This document shows, piece after piece, positions 1 to 9,088 of a DNA stretch of 23,911 bases (positions are counted from its first letter, which is position 1; the number at the start of each line of letters is the position of its first letter). Where the stretch lies: the IMG/VR virus record IMGVR_UViG_3300027969_000421, positions 1 through 23,911 of that record; one strand, given 5' to 3'. The translations under genes were made by a program, and so were the position numbers. The stretch is from a virus. The notes below the pieces were generated by a model. The model made no database searches. It worked only from the letters and a program-made list of their open reading frames with translations, and was not told where the DNA came from.

Positions 1-565
1 ACTCAGGCGCGATCTCCATTGCTAAAGAATACGTGAACGCACGCAGGTAGCCTGGCGGGAACGCTAGTACCGTGTTCAACGTAGCAGGCTGAGTTAATTC
101 TTCAACACTGACAAAATGCCACTCCAAGTCCCGCGTGGGCTTGGGGTAGATGTACATATCAACGTCTGGATATGTCATGTTGATAAACAACACTTGCGGG
201 TAAGTAGACGTTACTGTTTTCACAGCAATACCATCGTATTGCTGCTGGTTAATCATTTTTATGCCGTAAGAAACGTTTGTGCTTGCGTCACGGTAGTAGG
301 TTGCATCATCCAGCAAAATAGGCCGGTTGCCTACAAAATCGCCTGTTGGGCCAAGGGTGCGGTTAATAAAACCAGCAGGCCATGTAAAGACTTGATCTTG
401 CGTAGAAAAAACAGACAGACGTTCTGTATTCCACGAATCTATCATCTGATTTAGCGCAACAAGGCAATCGTTGGATGTTTCGGAGGAAGGCGTTTCACCT
501 TCGGCCAGCATACCGATTAAGCGCAAAGCGCGGTTAATTTGATCCCCAGCGGTATACGTGGCCAT
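1..565 (-). CDS. P22 gp4-like head-tail adaptor / head completion protein (3' end cut by window)
   Basis: The frame is open from the ATG at 565 to the window edge, so at least 188 residues are present and the C-terminus is missing. The product begins MATYTAGDQINRALRLIGML and continues with a helical adaptor-like region (ALNQMIDSWNTERLSVF) and a 'FTWPAG' stretch. This is the pattern of the P22 tail accessory factor gp4 family, which binds under the portal ring, closes the DNA-filled head and starts tail assembly. The start lies 2 nt after the TGA of the 62-aa gene upstream, suggesting translational coupling. Its place after the coat-protein cluster fits head completion. Family assignment is by recalled sequence pattern; the missing end cannot be judged. 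Confidence 0.75.
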   Translation of the reverse strand, partial: MATYTAGDQINRALRLIGMLAEGETPSSETSNDCLVALNQMIDSWNTERLSVFSTQDQVFTWPAGFINRTLGPTGDFVGNRPILLDDATYYRDASTNVSYGIKMINQQQYDGIAVKTVTSTYPQVLFINMTYPDVDMYIYPKPTRDLEWHFVSVEELTQPATLNTVLAFPPGYLRAFTYSLAMEIAPE

Positions 566-567
566 GC

Positions 568-756
568 TCAGACTCCTTCGGTTTCACCTTTGCGGGTGTA
601 TTTGCGCTTCACAACTAACGTGTTGGCCGCTTCTTCAGAGTCTGAAGGCGTGTCTGGATTGTAGCGCATCCAGCCATTTTTTTCATCAAAATCGGCTTCA
701 AGGTCCATTGTGGCTACTTTGCGACCGTGGACAGGATGAGAAAGATAAATAACCAT
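568..756 (-). CDS. Small conserved phage protein of unknown function, 62 aa
   Basis: The product starts MVIYLSHPVHGRKVATMDLE and includes 'DEKNGWMRYNPD', followed by an acidic stretch and a basic KRKYTRKGE tail. Short proteins opening 'YLSHPxHG' and containing 'EKNGW' are common between the coat and head-tail connector genes of podovirus-like phages. Their function is not known to me. It sits 36 bp after the 138-aa gene and 2 nt before the gp4-like gene, so it is probably co-translated with head-completion genes. A structural or connector-accessory role is inferred from position only. Confidence 0.7.
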   Translation of the reverse strand: MVIYLSHPVHGRKVATMDLEADFDEKNGWMRYNPDTPSDSEEAANTLVVKRKYTRKGETEGV

Positions 757-792
757 GATTTAAAAAATGGGGGTAATTAACCCCCATTTAAT

Positions 793-1209
793 TTAGCTTG
801 CGCCGTGGATGATGGAAAAGTTAATGATGACAGCTTCGGAGTACGAAGTTGCAGCAGTCAAGTTTCGCAACGTAATCAATGCAGAACCAGCAGCCAAATA
901 CGAAACGTAAGTGGTGTAAGCCCCAGCAGCGCTACCAGTAGTGTTACTGGAAACGCACACAATAATTGTGTCATTGATGGAGATTGAACTATTGGTCAAA
1001 ACAAACGACACGGCGGTGGCTCCGGCCAACGCTGCGTTGTTCATTGTGATGCGGCCAGCACTGGTATTCAGCGTCACCCCTGTGGATTTGCTGGTGGCTT
1101 GCGTTACCGCACCTTGGGCTGCTGCACTGTAGCCGATTTCTTGGCTGGCGTAGCAGGTAGTAAATTCGGGATCGCTATAAGCAACACCGACAGCTTGTGA
1201 ATTTGCCAT
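793..1209 (-). CDS. Putative beta-rich virion protein, 138 aa (head decoration or fibre candidate)
   Basis: The protein is rich in Ala, Ser, Thr, Val and Ile, has almost no charged residues after the N-terminus, and shows alternating hydrophobic/polar stretches typical of beta-sandwich virion proteins. The N-terminus reads MANSQAVGVAYSDPEFTTC. It has no signal peptide, membrane segment or catalytic motif. It is the second of two small Ala/Thr-rich genes directly after the major coat protein, 40 bp from the first, which is the usual place for decoration proteins. I do not recognise the family; the virion role is inferred from composition and position. Confidence 0.6.
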   Translation of the reverse strand: MANSQAVGVAYSDPEFTTCYASQEIGYSAAAQGAVTQATSKSTGVTLNTSAGRITMNNAALAGATAVSFVLTNSSISINDTIIVCVSSNTTGSAAGAYTTYVSYLAAGSALITLRNLTAATSYSEAVIINFSIIHGAS

Positions 1210-1249
1210 GATTGTTCCTTAAAGAATGGGGCCAAAGCCCCATTTAAGT

Positions 1250-1672
1250 TTAGGCCACGCGGTACACAGTGTAAGCAGCATCGCCGGTTTTGCGGAACAA
1301 GAATTGCGCCGCGCCACCAACACCGGCTGCACTGCCAGTAATAGCAACAACCAAGTTACCAACCGCAGTAATGCCAGTTCCAACAGCCATCGTAATCAGG
1401 CCGGTTGAAGTGCCCAAGTTGATAACTGTCAGTTCAAACGTGCTGTTGATTTTTGCGTTGGTAAACACAGCGTCAATTGCGGTAGCAGTTGGCAGTGTGT
1501 AAGTTGCCGCTGTGGTAGACGGATTGCCCACCAAGATGCCACCAGTGGTTTGTGCAACGGTCAAAGTGGCCGTAGCAGTTGCCGTATTGGGCGCTGCTTG
1601 AACGCCCATAATGATTTCATTGGTGTTGCCATCAGTAAACTGATATCCACCGCCAGAATTAGGTAAAGCCAT
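1250..1672 (-). CDS. Putative beta-rich virion protein, 140 aa (decoration candidate next to coat gene)
   Basis: The product opens MALPNSGGGYQFTDGNTNEI, then runs through low-charge Ala/Thr/Gly/Val-rich segments such as 'GGILVGNPSTTAATYTLPTA' and ends 'FLFRKTGDAAYTVYRVA'. The middle resembles a single beta-sandwich domain as found in capsid decoration and fibre-head proteins. It follows the coat protein by 27 bp and precedes a second protein of similar size and composition, suggesting a pair of accessory shell proteins. No catalytic signature is visible. Family not recognised. Confidence 0.6.
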   Translation of the reverse strand: MALPNSGGGYQFTDGNTNEIIMGVQAAPNTATATATLTVAQTTGGILVGNPSTTAATYTLPTATAIDAVFTNAKINSTFELTVINLGTSTGLITMAVGTGITAVGNLVVAITGSAAGVGGAAQFLFRKTGDAAYTVYRVA

Positions 1673-1699
1673 GATATTTTTCCTTTAAAAAAGAATTGA

Positions 1700-2908
1700 T
1701 TAACCCCAAAGACGGCAAGCCATCTGTGGACGAATGGTGTTAAAGCCATACAGAACGTCAATACGGCAAGGCAGGCGGTCGTTGTTGATGTCGTACTGAC
1801 GAACAACACGCAAGCTGATACCGTTATGAACTGCACGGGCAGCCATGTCAACACCTTGTGGGAGCAAGAGGTCAGCAGTAGCGAACGTGATAGCGTCCTT
1901 GTGGTAAACCAAGTTCTGTGCGTAAGCAGTAGATGCAGTGCCCAAGAAGGTCACAACAGCGCTAGATACTGGCAAAGCGGTCATGGTAGCCAGTGCGTTA
2001 GCAGCGGAGTACATGGGGGCCACAGTTACAGTCCAAGTGCCGGACACAGCGGTTGCGTCAGCCAAAGCCACAAACTGGAACAACGAACCAGTGGTTTCAC
2101 GGGTTTGTGGGTTCACAGCAAAGCAAGCTGCAATGGTAAACACATCACCGGCTTTGATGGTAGTAGTTACAGAACCTTGAGCCAAGGTTACAGTAGAAGA
2201 ACCTTCAGAAGTCACGGTAGCGCCAACTGTGGTAGATGCAGTAGCATCACGCGAACCAGTGGTGAACTGTTTGATCGACTGAGACATATTGATCTCGTCA
2301 TAACCCAACACGCCAGTGCCCATCATGCCGTTCTTAAACTGCTTGCTGATGGTGTCGGTGGGGTTAAACAAACCTTTCATGCCTTCAACCAGACCAGCGT
2401 TAGCGGCAGGGTTGACGGTGGCGTAACGTGGGTTCATCACAGCGGCGTTTTCGTTCAGCTTCTGCTGGGCTTGCAACAGCACCAAAGAAGTTGAAGGTGT
2501 AGAGCCAGGAGTGCCAACCGAGTTGCCGATAGTCTTGAAGCAGTTAGCAACGTCAGCATCAATGCTGGAGGCCAACTGGCTGATACGAGGCTTCAACACA
2601 CGTTCTGCAAAGTCATCCAATTGCATGGTCAATTCAGCAGATGTGAAGTTGACACCGATGTGCTTTTGGGTGGAGACAGTCAGAGTGGTGAACTGTTCGT
2701 TATCGTCCTGAACTTGCAGGGCGGCACCGTCAGTTACCAAAGCGCGGTCAGGTAAACGGATACGCAGTGTGGAACCGATTTTTGCGCCTTCAACAGCGAA
2801 AGAATCGTCATACTGGCGGTTCACGTTGCGGGTGATCACAAGATTGTTCTCGAGGATTTCGAGAGCCTTCCGTGTGATCATGTCAATGGTTAAGATACTG
2901 TTAGACAT
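1700..2908 (-). CDS. Major coat protein, P22 gp5-like (HK97 fold with I-domain insertion)
   Basis: At 402 aa this is close to the P22 coat family length of about 430. The N-terminal part (DMITRKALEILENNLVITRN, then VEGAKIGSTLRIRLPDR) matches the P22 coat N-arm and E-loop region. A central segment near residues 225-345 ('KAGDVFTIAACFAVNPQTRE', then 'GSLFQFVAL') resembles the telokin-like insertion domain of P22-type coat proteins, and an HK97-type core resumes after it. It forms the icosahedral shell, assembled on the scaffold encoded 22 bp upstream. The order scaffold, coat, accessory proteins, gp4-like adaptor is typical. The call is strong. Confidence 0.9.
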   Translation of the reverse strand: MSNSILTIDMITRKALEILENNLVITRNVNRQYDDSFAVEGAKIGSTLRIRLPDRALVTDGAALQVQDDNEQFTTLTVSTQKHIGVNFTSAELTMQLDDFAERVLKPRISQLASSIDADVANCFKTIGNSVGTPGSTPSTSLVLLQAQQKLNENAAVMNPRYATVNPAANAGLVEGMKGLFNPTDTISKQFKNGMMGTGVLGYDEINMSQSIKQFTTGSRDATASTTVGATVTSEGSSTVTLAQGSVTTTIKAGDVFTIAACFAVNPQTRETTGSLFQFVALADATAVSGTWTVTVAPMYSAANALATMTALPVSSAVVTFLGTASTAYAQNLVYHKDAITFATADLLLPQGVDMAARAVHNGISLRVVRQYDINNDRLPCRIDVLYGFNTIRPQMACRLWG

Positions 2909-2930
2909 TTCAAAAGTCCTTTAAAAAGTT

Positions 2931-3701
2931 TTAGCGGTTCTGTGCTTCCCACTTCTTCCGCTGTCGCAACCTTTCGGCTTCAATCCACTGCGAGGCTGTC
3001 ATGGTCTTGATAGACCGTGGGTCCGTAGTGTCATGTGCCGGTGATCCAGAGGATCGGGCGGTAACTGGCGAAATCGGCGCTGGCGCAGATGTTGTTTTCT
3101 TCATCGGAGGTTCAGCGGCCAATTTGGCTTCGATCCGTCCGATTTCCTTCGCCTGGCTCAAGGGCGTCATGCGTGAGATGCGATCTGCTTCTTTTGGATT
3201 TGACCCGAGGTAGTACGCTAACTCAGGTCCAATGTCCGAAGACTGAATCGTTTCTGCCATCACGTTGGTGATTGGTAGCTTGGGGTTGTACGCGACTTGT
3301 TCAAAGTCATCGTATTTGCTCCGCGCTTCTTCCTCAAGATCGTGATAACTCTCAAGAACCTGCGAGTGCTGCTTGGCAGCTTCACGCTTGGCGATCAGTT
3401 CTTCTGCCTTCTGGAGGGCCAATGCGTCTGCATAGGCTTCAGTTGACTCAAACTGGTCAGCGGTGGCTGTCGGGGCTGCTCTCAGCGTCTGTTGTTCAGA
3501 CTGACGCTGTGCTTGTTCTCTTTCCCACTTACGTTGCTCTCTTGCAAGGCGTTTGCCGATAGCTGCATCAAGTTCCTCTTGCGAGAATGATTTGGCTTCG
3601 GTTACTTCCGGCGTACTTTCAGCAACTTCAGGTGTGGCCGTCACATCCGTGGTTGGCGCGGAGTCTACTTCCGCTAGGGCTTGTTGGACTTCTTCAGTCA
3701 T
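2931..3701 (-). CDS. Capsid scaffolding protein
   Basis: A 256-aa, strongly charged, low-complexity protein. It has an acidic Thr/Glu/Val-rich N-terminus (residues 1-40), a helical charged segment 'LDAAIGKRLAREQRKWEREQ' near 44-63, a Gln/Ala-rich coiled-coil region, and a basic C-terminal helix (QWIEAERLRQRKKWEAQNR). The basic C-terminus is where P22-type scaffolds contact coat protein. It lies immediately upstream of the coat gene with a 22-bp gap, the expected position. Scaffolds diverge quickly, so the call rests on composition, the helical architecture and context. Its role is to direct procapsid assembly and then leave or be degraded. Confidence 0.8.
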   Translation of the reverse strand: MTEEVQQALAEVDSAPTTDVTATPEVAESTPEVTEAKSFSQEELDAAIGKRLAREQRKWEREQAQRQSEQQTLRAAPTATADQFESTEAYADALALQKAEELIAKREAAKQHSQVLESYHDLEEEARSKYDDFEQVAYNPKLPITNVMAETIQSSDIGPELAYYLGSNPKEADRISRMTPLSQAKEIGRIEAKLAAEPPMKKTTSAPAPISPVTARSSGSPAHDTTDPRSIKTMTASQWIEAERLRQRKKWEAQNR

Positions 3702-3735
3702 TTCTATGAATCCTAAGATTCCCTGATGGACTGCA

Positions 3736-4083
3736 TCAGTACAGTTTTATTGGCACATACGTTTGGTTAACCCAAGGCAGGCCAGTTGTGGTCAATTGCG
3801 GTGCGGCTTTCTTGGCCAGTTCTTCATCAAGTCTGGCTTCGTATTTACGCACTTCTTCTTCACCGAGCGAATTCTTGACCCAGCCAATTACTTGGTCTGG
3901 TGTCAAGGATGCGTACTCAGTGTACGGCGAACCTGGAGCGTACTCAAGATTAGCTGTACTGTAAATATGTGCAGTATAGTCGCCTTGTGTGCCGGTCAGC
4001 AACCAGTTCACCACATAAACGACATTTTCCTTTCCCCCATACTGGGGAAAGCACTGCATTTGTTCTACGGTCCAAGTTTTCAT
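3736..4083 (-). CDS. DUF7936-like phage protein, 115 aa
   Basis: The product starts MKTWTVEQMQCFPQYGGKEN and contains 'VNWLLTGTQGDYTAHIY' and 'YASLTPDQVIGWVKNSLGEE', ending with a Pro-rich 'GLPWVNQTY'. This pattern (WxxEQMxCxP, then xGxxGxY, then LTxxQVxGWVxxxLG, then LPW) is familiar from small proteins near phage tail-fibre or capsid genes, which I recall as DUF7936. No biochemical function is known to me. Its start overlaps the stop of the upstream 170-aa gene by 4 nt (ATGA), so the two are co-translated. Confidence 0.7.
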   Translation of the reverse strand: MKTWTVEQMQCFPQYGGKENVVYVVNWLLTGTQGDYTAHIYSTANLEYAPGSPYTEYASLTPDQVIGWVKNSLGEEEVRKYEARLDEELAKKAAPQLTTTGLPWVNQTYVPIKLY

Positions 4084-4592
4084 ACGGGTTCCTTGTAATC
4101 AGGATCATGTGGCCAAGTAATGCTACTCATCACAGCTTCAAGTGCTGGCATATCAGCCGCCGCCATGACCGCCGTAACAGAATCAGCCGCTGTAACACGG
4201 ATCGACTGACGCCATGTGTTCCACGCTGGATCAATCGGTGTGCTTGTCTCAGTGGCCTTGACCACCATCCAATCTGATGGAAAAAGGATTGAGTAAGCTG
4301 TAGCGTTAATCTGTGACTTGCAATTGGCCTTGGTAGCGTCCAAGTCCTTGGGTGTGCTGGTGTAAGTGACTACAACTTGACCGTCAACCAAGGCTGGCGC
4401 ATTTTGGGTTACCCAGTAATAGATGTCTGACGGTGCTTGACCGTAGATCACATCGACCATGCCGATTGCAATCTTTTCTTCTGGCGTAGACAAGTTGCAC
4501 CAGTTGGCGGGGTATTGAACCTCATCAAGTGTGAATGCTGTGCCCTCGGGTACAAGTTGGACGATGACATTATTTTGGACAATTGCAAACAT
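4080..4592 (-). CDS. Putative tail-fibre-associated protein, 170 aa
   Basis: It opens MFAIVQNNVIVQLVPEGTAF and continues 'PANWCNLSTPEEKIAIGMVD', then has a C-terminal helical part ('WNTWRQSIRV', 'ALEAVMSSITWPHDP'). Proteins with this 'IVxNNxIVxLVxxGT…YPxxW' opening usually follow tail fibre genes and may act as fibre assembly or accessory proteins. It is 4 nt after the 811-aa appendage gene and coupled to the next gene by an ATGA overlap. I see no catalytic motif. The role is inferred from position and resemblance only. Confidence 0.6.
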   Translation of the reverse strand: MFAIVQNNVIVQLVPEGTAFTLDEVQYPANWCNLSTPEEKIAIGMVDVIYGQAPSDIYYWVTQNAPALVDGQVVVTYTSTPKDLDATKANCKSQINATAYSILFPSDWMVVKATETSTPIDPAWNTWRQSIRVTAADSVTAVMAAADMPALEAVMSSITWPHDPDYKEPV

Positions 4593-4596
4593 GGGG

Positions 4597-7032
4597 TTAC
4601 CTTGCTAAAGCGTTTTGGAATGGGTTTTCTGCAAAGGCTGCGTAAATGTATGTACCAGCAGAAACGTTATTGCCTGTAAAATCATTCCGAATTTTAAAAC
4701 CATTTGAAACTATATCCAATGCGGTAGACGCTTCAGCACTAGATTGATTTGGTTTCAATTGCAAATTAACCAAGTTTGATGGATTCATGCTAGTGTCGTG
4801 AGCAAACCATTGGTCTGCTGTATCAGTACGTTTAATTAACAACCATCTTGGTCTAAAACCCGTGTACACAAACGGCCCATCAGAAGACCCGTTGCCCGTG
4901 TAACTACCAAATGCGGAGAAGCCTTTGATTGCGGCAAAGCAATAGGCGGCGTAAGTATAGACACTGCTGTTGATGTTTACATCGTTGCTTGTGCCGATGG
5001 TGAACACAGAGCTACTTGGCGCAGTGTTATTCCAATATGCCGATGATGTGGTTGCGGCATCAAGTGACTGCAATGTCAAATATTGCGTTGCCCCCAATGA
5101 TGCGTGGTATACCGCCCATGCTTGTGTTGTACCTGTGTATGTGCATTTTACAATCACCAGACTTGGGGCTACACCCAAACCATGACCCACCGTAGCGCCG
5201 TTTGTACCGTTGGAAATGTATTTGATTACACTGCACCCACTGGTTGTATTGGCGCTTACAGTAGATGTAATAGTCCCATTTGTGTTAGATACACCAGTGC
5301 CGCCACCCTTCCATTGCCAAGCAACATACGTTGCTGACAAATTGTTGTAGTCGGTGTTTGTGCCCACTGTAAAGCCAGTAGAGCCAAATGCAGTCAGACC
5401 TTGGACATCTGTTGTTTCTGCGGCTGTTGTGTTTGAAATCAAAGCCTTGGTCACACCCCGCACAACGTCAGTTAACTTGTGATCGGTAGCCGCAGAGCGT
5501 GACTTAATCCACACCAAATCAGGTTGGAACGATGCAGACCCCACTGTGTTTGCAATTGTGTTGCTCAACAATGTACCTGTGTACAGTGTAGCCGCCATGT
5601 AAGCCGCACCGTTTGGAACTGTGCTTGCTGGCAGGTTGTATGTGTTCAGCGTAGAAAAACCAGTTGGAGCGGTGTAAGTAAGTGGACGCTGACCAAAGTT
5701 GGCAGATACTTTGTTGCCAGTTGTAACTGATGAAACGCCAAAGAAAATGGTTCCGGTCAAGTTTGTAAAAGATGCGCCAGTGCCAGCAGACGGAGAGCCT
5801 TCTACCCATGTGTTGTTTTTGCCAAACCAGATTCTGCCGTTGTCAACATCAATAGCCACTTGAAGAATGTCGCCAGCAACAATTGTTCCTGTGGTTATAT
5901 TAGTCCCGCTTCCATTGTTATATTTAAAAATTGATGCGGGTGAACTATTACCATATTGAACGCCCCAACCATCTGCACTTGCTCCAAGATAGTTGGCGTA
6001 TCCTGTAAACGTATTGGATGCCGCACCAACAAAAACAAGGTTTGCTCCTGTGATGGCAGTTGCTGTTATTTCACAATACCATTTGCCACTACTCACGCCA
6101 ATAGTAGAAAGTCCAGACTGCCACGCTCCAACAGCAGAAGTTGATGTGAAATCTAAGTTTGCAGATGAATACGTGCCATTTCCCACACTGCCAATTGGAT
6201 TAAGCGTTGGATAGTTAGCCGCAGTCGCACTGGTCAGTGTCGGCACATCAGTCATTGAGTCGTATGTCGTTCCCGCAGTAATGCTGATGTTGTTGGTTAC
6301 CCAGTAATTAGCATTGCCTGAAAAGTCTTTACCCAAACCTGCATTGGATGCGGTAGTCAGCGCAGAGTTGTCTGTGAAGGGCAAGTAGAACCCGTTTGTG
6401 CCGTATGTACCCGTGTATTTAGCTGGTTGCCATACGCCAGTGGTTGCGTTGGTTGAGCCAAACGATGATGGGGTCAATTGCTGGCCGTCAATAAAGTTAA
6501 CTTCAGTAAAGTAACCGTCAAGATAATATCCGGTGGGCAAAGCAACCCTGCCAATTGAATGAGCAGTAGCGGTATTAACAATAGAACTGTAATTTAATGG
6601 TGGGTCAACACTCGTGCTAAAAGAAGTTACTTGCGTTCCATTGACATAAATTTTAATGCGGTTGCCTGCCGTTGCTTGCGTAGAATCAAAAGCAAAAACA
6701 ATGTGATACCAAGCTGATGGATCACGAAAAACTTGTGTGGTAACTCTGCGCCATTGTTGGGTTGTTGCAAGTTCGCCGCAGTCTAATTCATTGTTAGCCC
6801 CACTGTTATTAAATGTCATGAACATGTAAGATGTTGTTCCGTCAACACCAAAAATACCCATTGTTGCCGAGCTGATTGCCCCCCGTTTAACCCACCCACT
6901 CCAAGTCCATGTCGTGCGGTTTGATGCACTTGCTGGGGTCCGACTTAAATACGCACTTGCGCTAGAACGAAACCGCAAAGAACGGGTTAGGTTGTACGCG
7001 CTTGTGCCAGCCGAGAAGACGGGGAAGGTCAT
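4597..7032 (-). CDS. Large tail appendage protein with LamG-like, SPRY-like and DUF7483-like regions, 811 aa
   Basis: Residues about 20-200 look like a concanavalin/LamG jelly roll ('TWSGWVKRG', 'WYHIVFAFD', '[10 protein letters not shown]', '[15 protein letters not shown]'). Residues about 295-450 look like a SPRY domain ('[11 protein letters not shown]', '[20 protein letters not shown]', 'FFGVSSV'). From about 500 to the end, motifs such as '[11 protein letters not shown]', 'WQWKGGGTG' and '[12 protein letters not shown]' recall the DUF7483 repeats of phage tail proteins. All are glycan- or receptor-binding type beta folds, so the protein probably recognises host surface polysaccharide. It overlaps the upstream fibre gene by ATGA. 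No lyase or glycosidase active site is evident. Confidence 0.78.
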   Translation of the reverse strand: MTFPVFSAGTSAYNLTRSLRFRSSASAYLSRTPASASNRTTWTWSGWVKRGAISSATMGIFGVDGTTSYMFMTFNNSGANNELDCGELATTQQWRRVTTQVFRDPSAWYHIVFAFDSTQATAGNRIKIYVNGTQVTSFSTSVDPPLNYSSIVNTATAHSIGRVALPTGYYLDGYFTEVNFIDGQQLTPSSFGSTNATTGVWQPAKYTGTYGTNGFYLPFTDNSALTTASNAGLGKDFSGNANYWVTNNISITAGTTYDSMTDVPTLTSATAANYPTLNPIGSVGNGTYSSANLDFTSTSAVGAWQSGLSTIGVSSGKWYCEITATAITGANLVFVGAASNTFTGYANYLGASADGWGVQYGNSSPASIFKYNNGSGTNITTGTIVAGDILQVAIDVDNGRIWFGKNNTWVEGSPSAGTGASFTNLTGTIFFGVSSVTTGNKVSANFGQRPLTYTAPTGFSTLNTYNLPASTVPNGAAYMAATLYTGTLLSNTIANTVGSASFQPDLVWIKSRSAATDHKLTDVVRGVTKALISNTTAAETTDVQGLTAFGSTGFTVGTNTDYNNLSATYVAWQWKGGGTGVSNTNGTITSTVSANTTSGCSVIKYISNGTNGATVGHGLGVAPSLVIVKCTYTGTTQAWAVYHASLGATQYLTLQSLDAATTSSAYWNNTAPSSSVFTIGTSNDVNINSSVYTYAAYCFAAIKGFSAFGSYTGNGSSDGPFVYTGFRPRWLLIKRTDTADQWFAHDTSMNPSNLVNLQLKPNQSSAEASTALDIVSNGFKIRNDFTGNNVSAGTYIYAAFAENPFQNALAR

Positions 7033-8810
7033 GCCACCCCCTGCGAACGGCCTTGTTCATATAAGTTTGTACCGTTGCTGCGAAACACAAAGTAATCTTG
7101 TGCCGCTGCCGCAGTGGACAATGTTGGTGCAGTGCCGTTAGCCCACTTAAACACGCTGTTCCAAGTAAGCGTGTTGCTACCAGCGTTCTGGATCACAGCA
7201 AGCGCATAGAAAGCACCAGACACAAGACCTGTAGGCGCTCCAACAGTCCTGTTTGTGGACACAAAAGTAAAGGTAGCCACTTGGCCTGTTGTGGTGTCCC
7301 AAGCGACTGTAGCCGCATCTGTCAAAGCAATGTTGGGGCTGTAACCCGTGCCAACCACACTCAAACGGTTGTTTGTAGCGTCATAACTTAAGTTGGACTC
7401 ATTGCCAAATGCTGATGTGCCGTTACCGTATGGGATATAGCCAGCAGTCAGGGTTGTAAGGCCAGTGCCGCCGTTGGCGACAGGCAAAGTTCCTGTAACG
7501 CCAGTGGTCAAGGGTAAGCCTGTCAAGTTAGTAGCCACACCCGATGTCGGCGTACCAAGCAAAGGCGTGACAAGTGTGGGGCTGGTAGACAAAACAACAG
7601 CGCCTGTACCTGTAGAAGTTGTGACACCTGTACCGCCGTTAGCCACCGCCAAAGTGCCAGTAACATCAGCCGCAGCCAAAGCCGCCAAGACCGAGTTTGT
7701 ACCGTTGGATCGGAGGTAATACGCTGTGGTCTGAGTGCCTGTCAAGGCAGTGATGGCAGCCGCCGCAGTTGTCTGACCTGTACCGCCGCTGGCAATTGCC
7801 ACCGTGCCTGTCAGATCAGCCGCAGCAAGTGCTGAAAGCGTAGCGTTTGTGCCGTTGGAACGCAGATAGTATGCGCTTGTCTGTGCGCCAGTTAAAGCCG
7901 TAATTGCCGCCGCCGCAGTTGTTTGGCTCGTACCACCATTGGCTATGGGCAGTGTGCCGGTCACGCCAGTAGTCAAAGGCAAGCCGGTTAAGTTAGTTGC
8001 CACGCCAGAAGCTGGTGTTCCCAAAACGGGAGTCACAAACGTAGGGCTGGTTGCCAAGGCCACTACAGTGCCTGTACCAGTTGTGCTGTATGAAGTGCCC
8101 CAAGCTGTGCCGGTAGAATTACCAATACCCGCGCCAGGGTAAGTCATGCCCCCGCCGCCAGATGAATTGATTGTTTGGTTTGGCCAAGTGCCTGAGATTG
8201 TTACGTTTGTACCCGCCACTAATGCCGGTGTCGTTGTACCTGTGCCGCCATTGGCCACTGCCAACGTACCGGCCAAAGTCACAACGCCCGTGCTGGCCGT
8301 AGCCGGTGTCAAGCCAGTTGTACCTGCGCTAAACGAAGTTACGCCGCCGCCGCCGCCGGTTGAAGCAATTGTTTGATTAGGCCAAGTTCCTGTAATCGTA
8401 ACGTTTGTACCCGCCACCAAAGCAGGCGTAGCTGTGCCGTTACCGCCGTTGGCCACAGGCAAGACACCTGTCACGCCAGTGGTTAACGGAAGACCGGTCA
8501 GGTTGGTGGCTGTGCCCGAAGAAGGAGTGCCTAAAGCACCGCCGACTGAATATTTGCTGTTAAACGTAGCCCAATCGGTTGAGGTCAAATAACCATTAGC
8601 TGAAGTGGTAGCCGCAGCCATGCTGATAGCTGGAGTTGTGCCGCCCGAGGATACGACTGGCGCAGTGCCGGTCACCGAAGTCACTACAGTCCCCCGCAAG
8701 TCGTTGACCGTGACCTTTTTGGTCGTTGTGCCTTGGACCAGAGGCAAAACCTCCGTCCCGCCCAAGGGCGTGGTGGCCGCAGGGAGTTGGGAAATTTTGA
8801 CGTTGGACAT
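7029..8810 (-). CDS. Tail fibre protein with ANGGTG-type repeats, 593 aa
   Basis: The N-terminus ([20 protein letters not shown], then [16 protein letters not shown]) is the common virion-attachment start of phage fibre proteins. It is followed by a long shaft of Gly/Thr/Ala repeats: three copies of '[20 protein letters not shown]' (residues 93-123, 263-293, 418-448), several '(V/I)ANGGTG' turns, and two 'YYLRSNGTN' units. The C-terminal 140 residues ('[19 protein letters not shown]', '[10 protein letters not shown]') form a distinct beta domain. The repeats suggest a trimeric fibre shaft. It overlaps the appendage gene downstream by 4 nt and follows the 88-aa gene by 3 bp. Confidence 0.82.
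   Translation of the reverse strand: MSNVKISQLPAATTPLGGTEVLPLVQGTTTKKVTVNDLRGTVVTSVTGTAPVVSSGGTTPAISMAAATTSANGYLTSTDWATFNSKYSVGGALGTPSSGTATNLTGLPLTTGVTGVLPVANGGNGTATPALVAGTNVTITGTWPNQTIASTGGGGGVTSFSAGTTGLTPATASTGVVTLAGTLAVANGGTGTTTPALVAGTNVTISGTWPNQTINSSGGGGMTYPGAGIGNSTGTAWGTSYSTTGTGTVVALATSPTFVTPVLGTPASGVATNLTGLPLTTGVTGTLPIANGGTSQTTAAAAITALTGAQTSAYYLRSNGTNATLSALAAADLTGTVAIASGGTGQTTAAAAITALTGTQTTAYYLRSNGTNSVLAALAAADVTGTLAVANGGTGVTTSTGTGAVVLSTSPTLVTPLLGTPTSGVATNLTGLPLTTGVTGTLPVANGGTGLTTLTAGYIPYGNGTSAFGNESNLSYDATNNRLSVVGTGYSPNIALTDAATVAWDTTTGQVATFTFVSTNRTVGAPTGLVSGAFYALAVIQNAGSNTLTWNSVFKWANGTAPTLSTAAAAQDYFVFRSNGTNLYEQGRSQGVA
7467..8534 (-). repeat. Three coding repeats in the fibre shaft
   Basis: Units at 8442-8534, 7932-8024 and 7467-7559 encode near-identical 31-residue blocks ([20 protein letters not shown]… ANGG). 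Their DNA has diverged at many third positions while the protein is conserved, so selection acts on the shaft sequence. Confidence 0.8.
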
Positions 8811-8813
8811 GAT

Positions 8814-9080
8814 TTAATCGTAGTAGACGGTTGCGGAAACAGTGCCACTGATGACAATGTAAATGCCCTTGTTGGCATAAATACCATTAACACCAAAATT
8901 GTAAGCAGTCGCCGCTGTTGGCGTAAACACTTTAAAAATCGGCGTGGTCGTAGTCGTTGCAGCCGAATCATAAACCGTGATGGTTGGTGTACCACTGGCC
9001 GCAGTGACCATGATACCAATCAATTTACCAGCCGATGCTTTTATGTTTACTGTTGCGTCAGTTTGGGTATAGTTTGCCAT
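8814..9080 (-). CDS. Small beta-rich structural protein, 88 aa
   Basis: The protein opens MANYTQTDATVNIKASAGKL and is nearly all beta-type, low-charge sequence with alternating hydrophobics ('GTPTITVYDSA', 'NKGIYIVISGTVSATVYYD'). It has no signal, membrane or catalytic motif. Small proteins of this type lie next to fibre genes in other phages and may be decoration or adaptor domains. It is separated by 3 bp from the fibre gene and 8 bp from the DUF5856-like gene. Family not recognised; virion role inferred. Confidence 0.6.
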   Translation of the reverse strand: MANYTQTDATVNIKASAGKLIGIMVTAASGTPTITVYDSAATTTTTPIFKVFTPTAATAYNFGVNGIYANKGIYIVISGTVSATVYYD

Positions 9081-9088
9081 GATAGTCC

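Noticed and set aside
116-454. Plus-strand frame of 112 codons opposite the gp4-like gene
   Set aside because: It is antisense to a gene with a recognisable family pattern and its product resembles nothing known.
1826-2494. Plus-strand frame of 222 codons inside the coat gene
   Set aside because: Antisense to the well-supported coat protein; Ser/His/Gly-rich composition of a shadow frame.
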